This document shows positions 22,381-32,752 of a DNA stretch of 64,000 bases, piece after piece; positions within the stretch are counted from its first letter, which is position 1, and each line of letters starts with the position of its first letter. The translations under genes were made by a program, and so were the position numbers. The notes under the pieces are model-generated. The model ran no database searches and had not been told where the DNA came from. It saw nothing but the letters and a program-made list of their open reading frames with translations. This stretch comes from Strigamia acuminata (lineage: Eukaryota > Arthropoda > Chilopoda > Geophilomorpha > Linotaeniidae): the NCBI GenBank assembly GCA_949358305.1, contig OX442324.1, positions 62,001-126,000 of the forward strand. The letters are read 5' to 3'.

Positions 22381-25020
22381 ATATTTTCATGTGAAAAGTT
22401 AAACTGACGAAATGGAAACGTTTAGTGAACTCTCTTTACTATTTTCGTTCGACAATTTAAGGAATACGAAGTATTTTAAATAAGAAATCAAAAAAAAGTT
22501 TCGAGTGAAATAAGAATACAGATATTTTTTTCGAAGTTTGTTTTATTTCGAAAAGCTAAAAACATACAAGTTTAGAAGGCGGACTTCTTACGAATTTATC
22601 TTTCCACCTGAAAAGTTAAAACGAAGAAAACACCGCAACTATTTGGAAATATTTACAAGAAATTAAGTTTCTTGTAACTGTACGTCGACACCGATAGCCA
22701 GCGACCACGCGCCATAGCAATACGCGTCGATCTCCGTATCAAACGCAGCAGGGAAGCTACTCAAACCTTCAACGCAAGGTGCGAACGAATGCTTGGAAAT
22801 TATGGCAGACAACAGATAAAAGACAGCGGAGAAATGTTACAGAAGGTTCGTAGAGATTTATTTAAGTGTCGCGAACTAATTTTTCCACTGCCATCGGTAC
22901 CAAAGATAATTTAGTTGTTGGAGAAAAACAACACACTCCATTTCGCAGAAAAGATTTGCAAATCGAAATGAATATTACCTTTATTTGAAGGAATTAACTA
23001 TTTTCACAAAAAGTACATTTTTTCCTTCGGGACAATGGAAATTAAGAAAATATAAAATGGCGGCGAATGAAGTTGCCGACCACATAGAATAGTATTTTTT
23101 ACATTGAAAGTTACGAATCACGATAAACGCTTTCCCTCGGAAAAGTAAAAGGATTTCATTCAATCTTTCCTTTCGGAAATTTAACAGTGTTTTAAGTTTC
23201 CAACGATATTTGGGTCTCCCAAATTTTGAGAATTTCTAAATGAAATTTAGCTGTTTGAAAAACAACGAATATTTTTAGTAATCTAATCGGACATTTTCCC
23301 ACATGATTTCTTAAAACCGGAATAACAAATCCATTTGTGGCTATGAACTTTGCCACATGAAATATTTACGGAGCGAATATTTTTTGATTGGATTGAAGCT
23401 TTAAAATCAGATAGCTGATTTAAACGAAGAAAATAAGTTTCAAAGTAATTATTTTTCTTTCGGAAAAATCAAATAAATCACCGCTGATGAAAAGTTGTAT
23501 TTTTCCATTCGAAAAAACTAAGAATTGCACAAGATTTATCTTCTATTTTGAACATAGATTTTATTCGGAAAAGGAAAGATTCTAGATACATTATTTTTCT
23601 CTAAAAATTAAGAATTTAGTCAATTTTCCTAAAGGTTAATGGAATGTCATCATATATTTCGTTCGTAATTTACGTGTTAAAGTTTAATCAGAAAAACGAT
23701 TGAATATGTTTTATTTGCGATAAGTAAAAGAAAGGTTCTTTAAAAATGGAATTTCGATGCAAATCCCACAGTAAAGGGAATGTTATGTGTGAGCAATTAA
23801 CGAAATGTTGGAATAACTTCATTTTATTTCATTCAAAAGTAGTTGTGAAAAATCAATTTCAAATATTTTTCAAAGAAAAATTATTTTTATCGGAAAAAAG
23901 TAATTTACATGTCCTCGCGCGGACCGAGTAGTAAACTGCTTAATTGTGACATCGATACTGTTATTGTGTCACGTGTTATACGGAATTCCAAACCAGTGAA
24001 TTACGAATTTTGGCGCGATAGGAATAGAAGTTTGACAGTGAAAGTTCTCCAGATTTGTCTTTTCATTTGAAAAGTTCAAATTGAGGAAATGCTGCAGCAG
24101 ATGAAGGTATTTACGACAATTGAGATTTAAATATTCTTTCATTCAAAAGATAAAAGATCTCTGCAAAAACATCTCGTTATTAGAGATAAGGGGGACGAAA
24201 ATTATTAAAACGAATAATCAAAGACACGTCCTTCGTAAATATCGCAAAGGAATAACTAATTGTGAAAACAATTGTCCGCTCAGGAAAAGTGGAATTTAGC
24301 TAGATATTTTCTTTCGAAAAATCAAAGCAATTGTCATCAAAAAAGAAAGATTTGATGAATAATTTTTACCCAAAAGTCTAAAGGATTGTCGAATAGTTTT
24401 CTCCCGAAAAACAAGTACACATTTGTACCAATAACTTTATCGTTTAAAGTAAAATTTCGAATATTTTCTTTTGGAAGATTAGAGAATTAGATAATTTTTC
24501 TCGCAAAACAAATTTAAAGAATTTTAACGAATTTTTATTTGTTAAAAAAATTTGTTAAAAAAGGGGGAGATGGATGGTGAAAATTTATTTTTTCACACTC
24601 GAAAAATGGAATTTAAACCCGAAAAAGTAAAGACTTGGTCAAATTATTCTTCCTATTGGAAATGAATACACAATGTTGGGAATCGAAAATAGATTTCAAT
24701 TACAAAGGAATGATTATTTGAACGATAATTGAATAAGAATAAGAAAAATTGAGAGTTTGAGAAAACTTTATTAAAACTGTGGTTGTAATGATATTACACA
24801 CTAAACGGAATAATCAAAGAAAAATATTTTTTGAAGAAAAGTTATTTAATTATTTGGATTGGTAAAAATCCCAAAGTTCAAGAAGATTGAAGTAAGTTTA
24901 TTTTATTTTCATTTGAAAAATACAATATTTTACGAATGTCTTCCCGAAGGAATTTTATTTTATCGGTAAAATTGAATCTCGAAGGGAACGGACTTAGTAG
25001 AGAACTACTAAATAGATGTA
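22381..25020 (+). repeat. C non-coding interior with dispersed small palindromes
   Basis: This AT-rich region has no gene. It holds many copies of a short imperfect palindrome, roughly TTTTC, 3-5 bases, then GAAAA followed by GTTAAA or similar. Clear examples: 22384, 22541, 22601, 23131, 23455, 23500, 23881, 24058, 24305 and 24590. Spacing is typically 50-250 bp. Purine tracts like AAGGGGGAC occur near 24190 and 24561. Confidence 0.6.
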
Positions 25021-25034
25021 ACGTCCTTTATACC

Positions 25035-25134
25035 ATTGGCCGACACTAACATCCGCCAATCAGAAGTTGGGAGATCTAGGGATCCCCAGCCCCCTGCTAT
25101 TAAAGGAGGACCAGATCAGATACTGATCATTCGC
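25035..25134 (+). promoter_or_regulatory. Possible internal promoter of C
   Basis: This GC-richer island in an AT-rich region has an inverted CCAAT (ATTGG, 25035), a CCAAT box (CCAATCAG, 25056-25063) and a TATA-like TATTAAAG (25098-25105). It lies about 270 bp before the only ORF. Start-site position is inferred. Confidence 0.35.
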
Positions 25135-25374
25135 ATCCAGACCAGACCAGAAGACGTGTTCCAGAGTCATCTTGACCACGCCGTCCCGATTTCAGTCACG
25201 ATTCGAATTTTGTGTGCCGTGTAACCTGCAAAAGCTAACACGTGTCAAACAAACGCGAAGTTTAATTTTATTTTGTCAAAAGTAAAGTTTAGAAGTGTTT
25301 CTTGTTGAAAAGTGTATTATATTCGTCTTCTTTATAAATTAAAGAATTAAAATCGTCAGATTTTGAATTTTTTT

Positions 25375-26856
25375 ATGGCTCAAAAACCATTGAATATGAT
25401 CGATCCAAAAGGAAATAATAAGCAGACAAACTTAAATTTAAGTTCTGTACCACTTGGCGATCAAACAGAAAAGATTCCCGATCATTTTACTCTGTATTGT
25501 AATCGTCATGGACTGGATAAAACCAAGTTTAAAAATATAATCGAAGCTTCAGACTATGTAAAAGCTAGGAACTGGCGAGATCGTACCCAATCTCAATCTT
25601 CACATCAAGATCCAGTACGGAATCCACAAACATACAGCCGAAACTTAGTGAATCAAGATTCTCATACTATGTTTCAAACATCCAGTAGGGGATCTAAGTT
25701 AGAAAAGTTTAAACCACCTAATTCGGTAGATAAGGGGGAAGAGAATTATAAACCTAATAATTCTCATCCAGAGAGTTCGTTAACTAACCAGTCGGTTGTT
25801 CAGAACAAATTAAAACTCGTTTACAATCGAGATCAGCTAATTTCAGTTCGATATGCTAATCCAGCTGAAGCACAACGATATGTGGCTAGCCTTAATCTGT
25901 CGATTAACCTACCGCTATCAAAAGAATTGGGAACCGTAAACAAAAGTTTTGGGCCACCAATATCAACGCAAAGGAAAGATATTCGGACTCCAAACAAACA
26001 TTTGCAGTCAAATAACGTACAACAACGTGCCCGATCGCCGATCACAAACTCATGTTTGCGGACGTATGATTTGTCTACCAAGAAGAGTCCCCAGCCAAGA
26101 CAATTCTACCTAACGCCCATTTCAAATCGAAAAAAGGTCAAGCAAACTTTTCCCTTGAAAAAGTATTACCAACACGATAATGAGAATGATTTTAAACCTA
26201 AAAAAGAAAGTTTTTTGACTAACCCACGGGAGATCCGGTATCAATTCGAACAGTATTGTAAACAATACCAGTTAAATTCAGCTGAATTTAAAAATATAAA
26301 CGAAGCGCAACAATTCGTATTTCGAAATCAATACCGTAACCAACGACTAAAACCCGTCCCAGTCGTCAATCTGACGGAGATACAACAATTTGCGTCTGGA
26401 AAGCAACCCTGCAATATCCAGAATAATTCATCTCAACGAGAGGAATTAAGAACTTCAAAAAAGCGTTTTCGGTCACCAAGTCCAGCTGGTGATGAAGAAA
26501 CTTCAAATACAAACCAACATGTTCAAAAACTGACTGAAAACCCAGGTTTCCAATCATCAGTTCCACGACTTAGAGTCAAATATAGATCCCCTCGTTTGTT
26601 GCGGGATTTCACAATTCCAAATATGGGTCCTTTCCACGTATGGTTTTCCAATGAGGGTCCCATTCATGTATGGTTTTCCAGAGATGACCTAAAACAAAAA
26701 GTTGGGTCGTCACGGTCATTTACACTGCCAAGTGAGTACACTGTGTGTAACTGCCCAAAGAAAAAACGTCGAAAGAAATCAGTACAGCAGGCTGAGAGAT
26801 CTCGGAAATTTGCAAATATGCGAGCTCAATATTTAGCAAAGAATCATGTTGATTAA
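25375..26856 (+). CDS. C orphan ORF, basic protein with internal repeats, function unknown
   Basis: This 493-residue ORF starts at the first ATG (MAQKPLNMI). I do not recognise a family. The protein is basic, polar and probably mostly disordered. It has two copies of a motif: DHFTLYCNRHGL with FKNIIEAS (residues ~35-60) and QFEQYCKQYQL with FKNINEAQ (~290-320). A weaker third related piece reads YANPAEAQRYV. A short duplication HVWFS occurs twice near residue 430. The C-terminus carries a KKKRRKK cluster that could be a nuclear-localisation or nucleic-acid-binding signal. It has no CCHC knuckle and no catalytic motif. It may be a diverged Gag-like protein or a captured gene; neither is shown. 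Confidence 0.65.
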   Translation: MAQKPLNMIDPKGNNKQTNLNLSSVPLGDQTEKIPDHFTLYCNRHGLDKTKFKNIIEASDYVKARNWRDRTQSQSSHQDPVRNPQTYSRNLVNQDSHTMFQTSSRGSKLEKFKPPNSVDKGEENYKPNNSHPESSLTNQSVVQNKLKLVYNRDQLISVRYANPAEAQRYVASLNLSINLPLSKELGTVNKSFGPPISTQRKDIRTPNKHLQSNNVQQRARSPITNSCLRTYDLSTKKSPQPRQFYLTPISNRKKVKQTFPLKKYYQHDNENDFKPKKESFLTNPREIRYQFEQYCKQYQLNSAEFKNINEAQQFVFRNQYRNQRLKPVPVVNLTEIQQFASGKQPCNIQNNSSQREELRTSKKRFRSPSPAGDEETSNTNQHVQKLTENPGFQSSVPRLRVKYRSPRLLRDFTIPNMGPFHVWFSNEGPIHVWFSRDDLKQKVGSSRSFTLPSEYTVCNCPKKKRRKKSVQQAERSRKFANMRAQYLAKNHVD

Positions 26857-27450
26857 CATGATATGATACACAAAGATTCCCCGATTATAGTGTAAACAGA
26901 AAATCCTCTTCTAAAAATCATGACCTCTCTTCTAAAGAAAAGGGGGACAAAATATAAAAGTTAGAATTAACAAAATTTTGAAAAGTAATGCTACATTATT
27001 AAGACAACTAGTTTAATTAAATTAGTCAATTGTACAAAGAATACCAAGTGACTCCGGTCATGACAATTAAGGGGGACAATTATGATTTCTTAATTGTCAA
27101 CTCTTATCATCTAAAAGCTATTTATTGTATATTTATAGCGATACATCTGACTAGGCATATGAAATAAATATTTTGTGATAACACAAATGATGATTTTATG
27201 TATGACGAAAGTTTCTTCAAAAAGAAGACTTGGAAATAAATTCTGGACTTGAATTTAGGCTATTAGAAAAGATTATTTCGGCAGAAAATCAGAACTTAGA
27301 TAATTCAAGTTAGTTTATGTAAGCTCAAATTCGAAATTGGAAGTCACGGTATCTCCAAGATACATCAAGTCCGAAAATAGCATTTATGCTAATTAGGAGA
27401 ATAACGAAAACTCTATAAAATTTTATATAATTGTGTTATTAAGGGGGATG
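26857..27450 (+). other. C 3' non-coding region with polypurine tracts
   Basis: The last bases before the 3' LTR are AAGGGGGATG (27441-27450), the expected plus-strand primer. Closely similar tracts (AAAAGGGGGACAAAAT near 26940 and TTAAGGGGGACAATT near 27069) lie upstream. No ORF is present. Confidence 0.65.
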
Positions 27451-29351
27451 TGTGACGGTTTACAATGGCTATAAATGCCTATTTTCTTAGAAAGAAGCGC
27501 TGTTGCGCCATTATCATGATATCTCGAAGATATTCTGTGTAAAACTGATAAATGTCTGGAATAAAGTTATTTATGATGTTTCAAATACAAAGATGTTCGT
27601 TTATTAAGAATAAACACTCATTCCTACTTGATATCAAAGGATTCCGGCCGAATCACGAAGAGTCGTCTGCTAAAACCGCATTTGTCAATGCGCAATGTTG
27701 CCACAAGATGGCGCGATTACGATTTAGCGGCAAATTCAAGATATGAATATAAAACATGTAAATAAATATAAAACTATATTTACTAGAATGAAACGAAGCT
27801 TTGTGAACATTAATATAAAGATATATTAATGTCTTGTGATGTTAAATACAATGTAACTTCCATTTTCTGCGGGACAGGACATTTGGTGATCAATCGATCA
27901 ACCAATAGATCTGATTGGTGGATCCATTTCCGGTCCTGGGTATCCAGTTCCGGTTGTGGTGAGAATTAGCACATTGTTCCTCCGTATCCACTTCCGGTGA
28001 TACGGGATTGGAGGGATTCGTGGAACCCATGTTCCAATTGGATAACTGGATTAATCCTTAATCCAGTCAGGTTATATAAACCCAAACAACCGGCCATTCT
28101 GCAGCTCTGTTTGATTATTTTCTGTTTGGTATTGTTACTTAAGAAATATGATTCGTTGTTCACGTAAAAAACCTTTTGGTTCTTTGTTGATTTATTCGCA
28201 AAGAACCGTTGCATGATTCTACAGAATCATGCCACCGCCGGCAATTGAAGTCGAAGTGCTGGGATTATTATGTTGCATAAATGTTACAGTCTACGGTTGC
28301 GACGCCGAAGGAGAACCCGCCGTTGTGCAATTCAGTATCCTCCGGACAGGACCAAGTTGTCTTTTTCGGTATGAACGTATTCCGTTACCACGAGTAGCAT
28401 CGGTATTGTTGAGAATCGGTTCCTTCACCTGATGGTGCCAAAGCAGTCTGTTTTACAGTAACCACGAGTAGCACCAAGTGTTTGGCAAGCTGATTCTCAT
28501 GGTATTCGATGCCAAAGCAGTCGGTCTATTATTAGTACCGCGAGAGATAAAACTGCTGTGCGGAGCCGCGAGCTATCGACCCCTGTGTACGTGGTACCGT
28601 CAACCACTCGATGGACGACCGTGCTGCGACGCCGGGGACGCTTGATACCGTTCTGCATGGCAAGGCGTATATTCTAATCGATGGCAATTGTGTGTTGCGA
28701 CGGGAAGCTTAATCTTCATTTTATTTATAACAGAAAAACTTAAACTCGACAACCAGTTGGACCAAAATCAAGTCAGAAGACTTAATCTCATATTGAACTC
28801 AATATAACCGATAAGTTGACGACAACTTATTCCCGAAATATCTAAATAAGAATTCACAACGATATGAATTAAATATAATTCATAAGTGGAATATTGATAA
28901 GTAAATGAATACATTTACTTACACCAATATCCTCCCAAAGTTGTGGCGGTGCAGACAAAGTCAACCGCAATGCTCAGATCATTCGATTTATCGACGTGCG
29001 ATAGTTTACACAGCGAACCAAGGAAACCAGCGAAGCCGTATCGGACTCCAGGACACAGCCATCCGGCTTAAGATGACATCTATAATCAGGTCGAGCGATG
29101 GGGAAACCGCTCCCATATTCCAGACCCGTAGTGATATTATTCTAGGGCCAGTTGGCCAATTCTTTGTATAGTTTAATAGCTGATTTAACTTGCCAAATGT
29201 CGGCATTAGTCCTATGTATAATTTAGCTCATCCATATTGTTTGCCAACAATAAACTGTCTTGTATTTATCTCGTATTGTATTCACTGTTTATTTATTGCG
29301 ATCTCTTCCCGGTACCATTGTTAAATGGGAGTTGTGGTCGTCACCGTCACA
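27451..29351 (+). repeat. C 3' LTR
   Basis: This 1,901-bp LTR starts TGTGACGG and ends ACCGTCACA. The 28101-29351 part is identical to 20599-21849; the 27451-28100 part is divergent from 19937-20598. The target duplication ACAG follows. Confidence 0.93.
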
Positions 29352-29355
29352 ACAG

Positions 29356-29603
29356 CGACAAAGGACGACCTCGACCAGTTTCCCGCCAACTTCACACACC
29401 TTTCCTTTTACCTTTTTATTCCCTTACATATTTTATTCCCTTTTAACTGTATATTCCCGTATAATAAATACATTTATTATATTTACCTTTTACATTGTCT
29501 TGCCGTGTTACATTATTTGGGTAACCGCTTGAGTAAAGCGGTATTGCGAGATTAGAGAGTGACTCATACCACGTATTAGCGACAGACCGAGTTGAGCGCG
29601 ACA
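29356..29603 (+). repeat. A+ 5' LTR, second part
   Basis: This is the continuation of the LTR after element C, ending GAGCGCGACA. Together with 19190-19936 it makes 995 bp, against 996 bp in A-. The 167 bp at 29356-29522 (with 19878-19936) are missing from the A+ 3' LTR. Confidence 0.92.
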
Positions 29604-29605
29604 CG

Positions 29606-29623
29606 TGGGGACCTGTCCGGGAT
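29606..29623 (+). other. A+ primer-binding site, tRNA-Pro-like
   Basis: TGGGGACCTGTCCGGGAT, two bases after the LTR. It resembles the tRNA-Pro complement at about 15 of 18 positions. The A- copy is one base closer. Confidence 0.55.
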
Positions 29624-29671
29624 CGATTTAAACGACTCGAATAGAACTTGAGATCATTTTCATACCCAAAA

Positions 29672-32600
29672 ATGGCAGACAATATCCGAGCAACGGATTC
29701 CGACTCCGACGCAAACAAGAGAGCCGGTAGCCGTAAAGGCGCCGATTATCATTTGCGATCTGGAGGTCCCTTACCCAAAGCCTCAGCGCACGAAGCGAGG
29801 CAAAAACGGCGCAAGCCTAAACCCAATCGCAGAAGCGCATCAGAGGCATCGCACCCGTCTCACGCCGAGACGAGGCAGCGATCGGACGAGACAGAGCGGG
29901 GTGAAGAGCAATCTCACTCCAAACTGCCGCGTTCTAACCGTGACGGCGAGACGAGCGGAAACGAGGTTTCATCCCGTAACCAATCGCCTCGTCTAATGCA
30001 CGACACCGAGGTGGGCAGTCCGAAAGCGGCGTCTCCGATACAAAAGACGGCCTCAAATACGACAGCTAATTCGGCACTAAACACGCCAATTACGCAAAGC
30101 CGCCCAGCTTCGGTCAGGTCTGAAGGACACAAGTCCAATGCGTCAAAAACTGAGCGTGTTCCGAGCCAGCCTTACAGCGTCTCGGCCACATTGGTTGACA
30201 CGATGCAGTTGGCACAGGCAGAAGGTGTACGATACACTCTGCCAACGGGAAAAATAACTGTGTACGAAACATTGCAAATCGTACGTGCAGCTTTAAGAGC
30301 GCACAGGTTATCCCCACAAATCACCATTGTTGAAGACGCATACGCTCAACAAATGGTAGATTCCGCTCAATTCGAAGCGGATGCCGAGAATGAGGCCCGA
30401 CAAGCCATCCGCGAGAGAAAGCGGAAGCTGGCAGAAAGAGAAGCGAGAGCTCTCGAGTACGGCAAATCCCAGCGCGTTCCGACCACTCCAGAAGAGGTTG
30501 AAATAGTTGATCGAGCCTTACATGCACATCGTTATGCATTCCATTCTCAGCAAGAAGCTGAACAAGCTTTCATGGCTAGGCTGCAACGAGACAAACCAAA
30601 ATCCGTTTGCAAGCCAGAAGTTAGCTCGTCCGAATTGTCCGACGAGAGCGTCGAAGGCGACCCGAAGCGTACGCCGAAGGTCAGCCCCAAACCCGAGCGA
30701 AAAAAGGAAGTGCCAGTCACTCCACGCAAACGGGAAGTTTCAACCGGACAACGCGTTCGACCTCGCATGATGGCGTTAGACGATAATACTAACAACGCTA
30801 TCAACCGATTAATAAATGCGAACAACGCGCGTCGTAACGAAGAACAGACTCACACGAGCCGACAACGCAACGACCCGCGGGGTAGCGACTGGCCACAGCC
30901 GGTGCCCATCCTCAAAGACGACGGACCTTCGAGAAAACATTCCGAAGACCGCACCTCGTCACGAGAGGAACGTCAACGCGAGAGAGGACAGCAACAGTAT
31001 CACTACGGAAACAGTGATTCGTCGTCGGATGGACTGGAGTCAAATGCACCCAGTCATCACGATTCGGAGAGAGGTTCCGGAGAAAGACGAAGGGAGAGAG
31101 AACGCGATGAACGCAGGGAAAGGGAACGTGATGACCGTCGTAGAGGCCGGAAAGAGTCAAGCTCTTCACGGCGCGACCTGCCACGCCACTCACCGTCTCC
31201 CGACCCCAGCTCCGACCCCTCGTCCAACGACGACAGACGAAATGATAAATCAAGTAATCGCCGGAAGAGATCCAACTCTCCACGCGATAAAGAGAAACGA
31301 CGTCGATCGGAAAATAGCGACCACCGACGGGAGGAGTTTCAGGACCTTCCCCGACAAAGCGCGTTTACCGATTCGACGGGTCGGCAGTATACGATGGGAG
31401 AGATTGGAAGAGCCCTGCTTGGCTCGTTAAAAGCCGAGGGAATCGATCTGAGCAAACGAAATGATCGTAATCGTAGCACTGGTGACCGAGTAAAGAAAAA
31501 ATACGCTGTTTCCCGACGTGACACCATGAGTGTTACCGGGAATATTAGGTGGCAATTTTATATTCAGAACCGTTTTGACGGGTCATGGAAAGCGGGAGAT
31601 CGCTTCCTTGACGAAGTAATTCGAATTAAGACTGCCACTAAAGCCACCGTAGGAGACATGCTCACCCACGGTATTGTCGAGCTAATGACAGGCTCGGCAC
31701 GTGAGTGGTACCAAGGATTGAAAGGCGTCAATTGGGACGACTTTTTAATGAGATTCGACCTGCGCTACGGCGAGACACCCGAAGAGGTGAGCCGAAAGAT
31801 GCGAGGTCTTCGCCAGATGCCTGGTGAAACCATAATGGATTACGACATTCGCGCCAGATTGTTGTTCGAAAAGGCCCCGATGGAATTTCATGCCACGGGA
31901 TTCAACCTTTTCTTTCTCGGCGGTTTGTCGGAGTACTCGCAACGGGTGCTACTGGAAGAAAGGGCACCGACAGGAGGCAGCTACGAAGAAATGAGCGCCT
32001 TCCTGTTCGAGAACACGATAGATATCGAGAAGAGATACTATTCCGCTTTACCAGAAGCGGAGAAAGCAGCAACCGCTAACCGTCTCAAGTTGAGTGCGGA
32101 AAGATATGGGGCGACAGACAAAATCATGCGCCCTACTGAATATCTTAGCGGTATAATGGAGCTGGCAGAAGCTAGCGTTGGTTTACAAATAAAAAATAAA
32201 CTGACATCCACGCTGCCTTCCAACCCTTTGGCCGCCCCTAAAAAGGCACCGACAGCGTCAGCCATGCAAGCGACACTGGAGGAGGTCAAGGAGGGGGAGG
32301 AAGCCGGACAAGATGCCGAAAAATCAGACGAAAAAGAAGAAAAAGACGATTATTCGACGGACGAAGAAATACGAAGTTATCGCGACACTCTATCAACGGG
32401 TTGCGATGAGGAAGGACCGCTAGTACATCTCATCCATCGAGATAGAGCGGTAGAAGAATTTCGCGCCAGGTTAAAACCAAATGCCGGCCGAATTCCGAAG
32501 TATTTCCGAAAAAATTACACGCCACCGTCGAAAGCAGACCCTGAAAAGAAAAAATCGATTGAAGCCCCAAGAGACAAATCAAATATTCGCTGTTTCAAGT

Positions 32601-32752
32601 GTAACCAACCGGGCCACTATTCCAATGAGTGCCCAAGAACAGCGAAAGAAGACGCTAAGTTTGACGCGATAATGAAGCAGATGGCAGAGATTAAACTCGC
32701 CATGGCAAAAAACGAGTCAAAAAACGAGTCAGCGCAGGCGGCGAAGAAATAA
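29672..32752 (+). CDS. gag: A+ Gag
   Basis: This Gag of 1,026 residues starts at the ATG in AAAATGG, 68 bp after the LTR. It is about twice the usual length for a gypsy Gag. Residues 1-550 are charged and low in complexity, with a coiled-coil-like stretch (ERKRKLAEREARALE) and Arg/Glu/Asp runs. Residues ~600-850 look like the capsid (WQFYIQNRFDGSW, SAREWYQGLKGVNWDDF, MPGETIMDYDIRARLL). A CCHC knuckle (C974, C977, H982, C987) lies near the end. The frame is intact. Two slippery heptamers just before the stop lead to the protease frame. Confidence 0.92.
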   Translation: MADNIRATDSDSDANKRAGSRKGADYHLRSGGPLPKASAHEARQKRRKPKPNRRSASEASHPSHAETRQRSDETERGEEQSHSKLPRSNRDGETSGNEVSSRNQSPRLMHDTEVGSPKAASPIQKTASNTTANSALNTPITQSRPASVRSEGHKSNASKTERVPSQPYSVSATLVDTMQLAQAEGVRYTLPTGKITVYETLQIVRAALRAHRLSPQITIVEDAYAQQMVDSAQFEADAENEARQAIRERKRKLAEREARALEYGKSQRVPTTPEEVEIVDRALHAHRYAFHSQQEAEQAFMARLQRDKPKSVCKPEVSSSELSDESVEGDPKRTPKVSPKPERKKEVPVTPRKREVSTGQRVRPRMMALDDNTNNAINRLINANNARRNEEQTHTSRQRNDPRGSDWPQPVPILKDDGPSRKHSEDRTSSREERQRERGQQQYHYGNSDSSSDGLESNAPSHHDSERGSGERRRERERDERRERERDDRRRGRKESSSSRRDLPRHSPSPDPSSDPSSNDDRRNDKSSNRRKRSNSPRDKEKRRRSENSDHRREEFQDLPRQSAFTDSTGRQYTMGEIGRALLGSLKAEGIDLSKRNDRNRSTGDRVKKKYAVSRRDTMSVTGNIRWQFYIQNRFDGSWKAGDRFLDEVIRIKTATKATVGDMLTHGIVELMTGSAREWYQGLKGVNWDDFLMRFDLRYGETPEEVSRKMRGLRQMPGETIMDYDIRARLLFEKAPMEFHATGFNLFFLGGLSEYSQRVLLEERAPTGGSYEEMSAFLFENTIDIEKRYYSALPEAEKAATANRLKLSAERYGATDKIMRPTEYLSGIMELAEASVGLQIKNKLTSTLPSNPLAAPKKAPTASAMQATLEEVKEGEEAGQDAEKSDEKEEKDDYSTDEEIRSYRDTLSTGCDEEGPLVHLIHRDRAVEEFRARLKPNAGRIPKYFRKNYTPPSKADPEKKKSIEAPRDKSNIRCFKCNQPGHYSNECPRTAKEDAKFDAIMKQMAEIKLAMAKNESKNESAQAAKK
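32707..32725 (+). promoter_or_regulatory. Twin -1 frameshift heptamers AAAAAAC at the A gag/pro junction
   Basis: In the gag frame, GCA AAA AAC (32705-32713) and TCA AAA AAC (32717-32725) each contain A AAA AAC. They are 12 bp apart, and the gag stop is at 32750-32752. The protease frame is -1 and open throughout. The sequence encodes the short repeat KNESKNES in Gag. Confidence 0.75.

Larger units (their letters stand above)
19937..29351 (+). mobile_element. Element C: non-autonomous long-LTR retrotransposon inserted in A+ 5' LTR
   Basis: This is a 9.4-kb element with ~1.9-kb LTRs and a 5.6-kb interior. The target duplication ACAG lies at 19933-19936 and 29352-29355. The LTR ends form a 9-bp inverted repeat (TGTGACGGT in the 3' copy with ACCGTCACA); the 5' copy starts TATGACGG. 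The primer-binding site matches tRNA-Gln. There is no protease, RT or integrase; the only sizeable ORF is at 25375-26856. It resembles a large retrotransposon derivative that depends on enzymes from elsewhere. Confidence 0.9.

Noticed and set aside
22384-24930. Heat-shock elements in the C palindromes
   Set aside because: The arms are separated by 3-5 bases, not the 2 bases of TTCnnGAA, and no consistent trimer array is seen.
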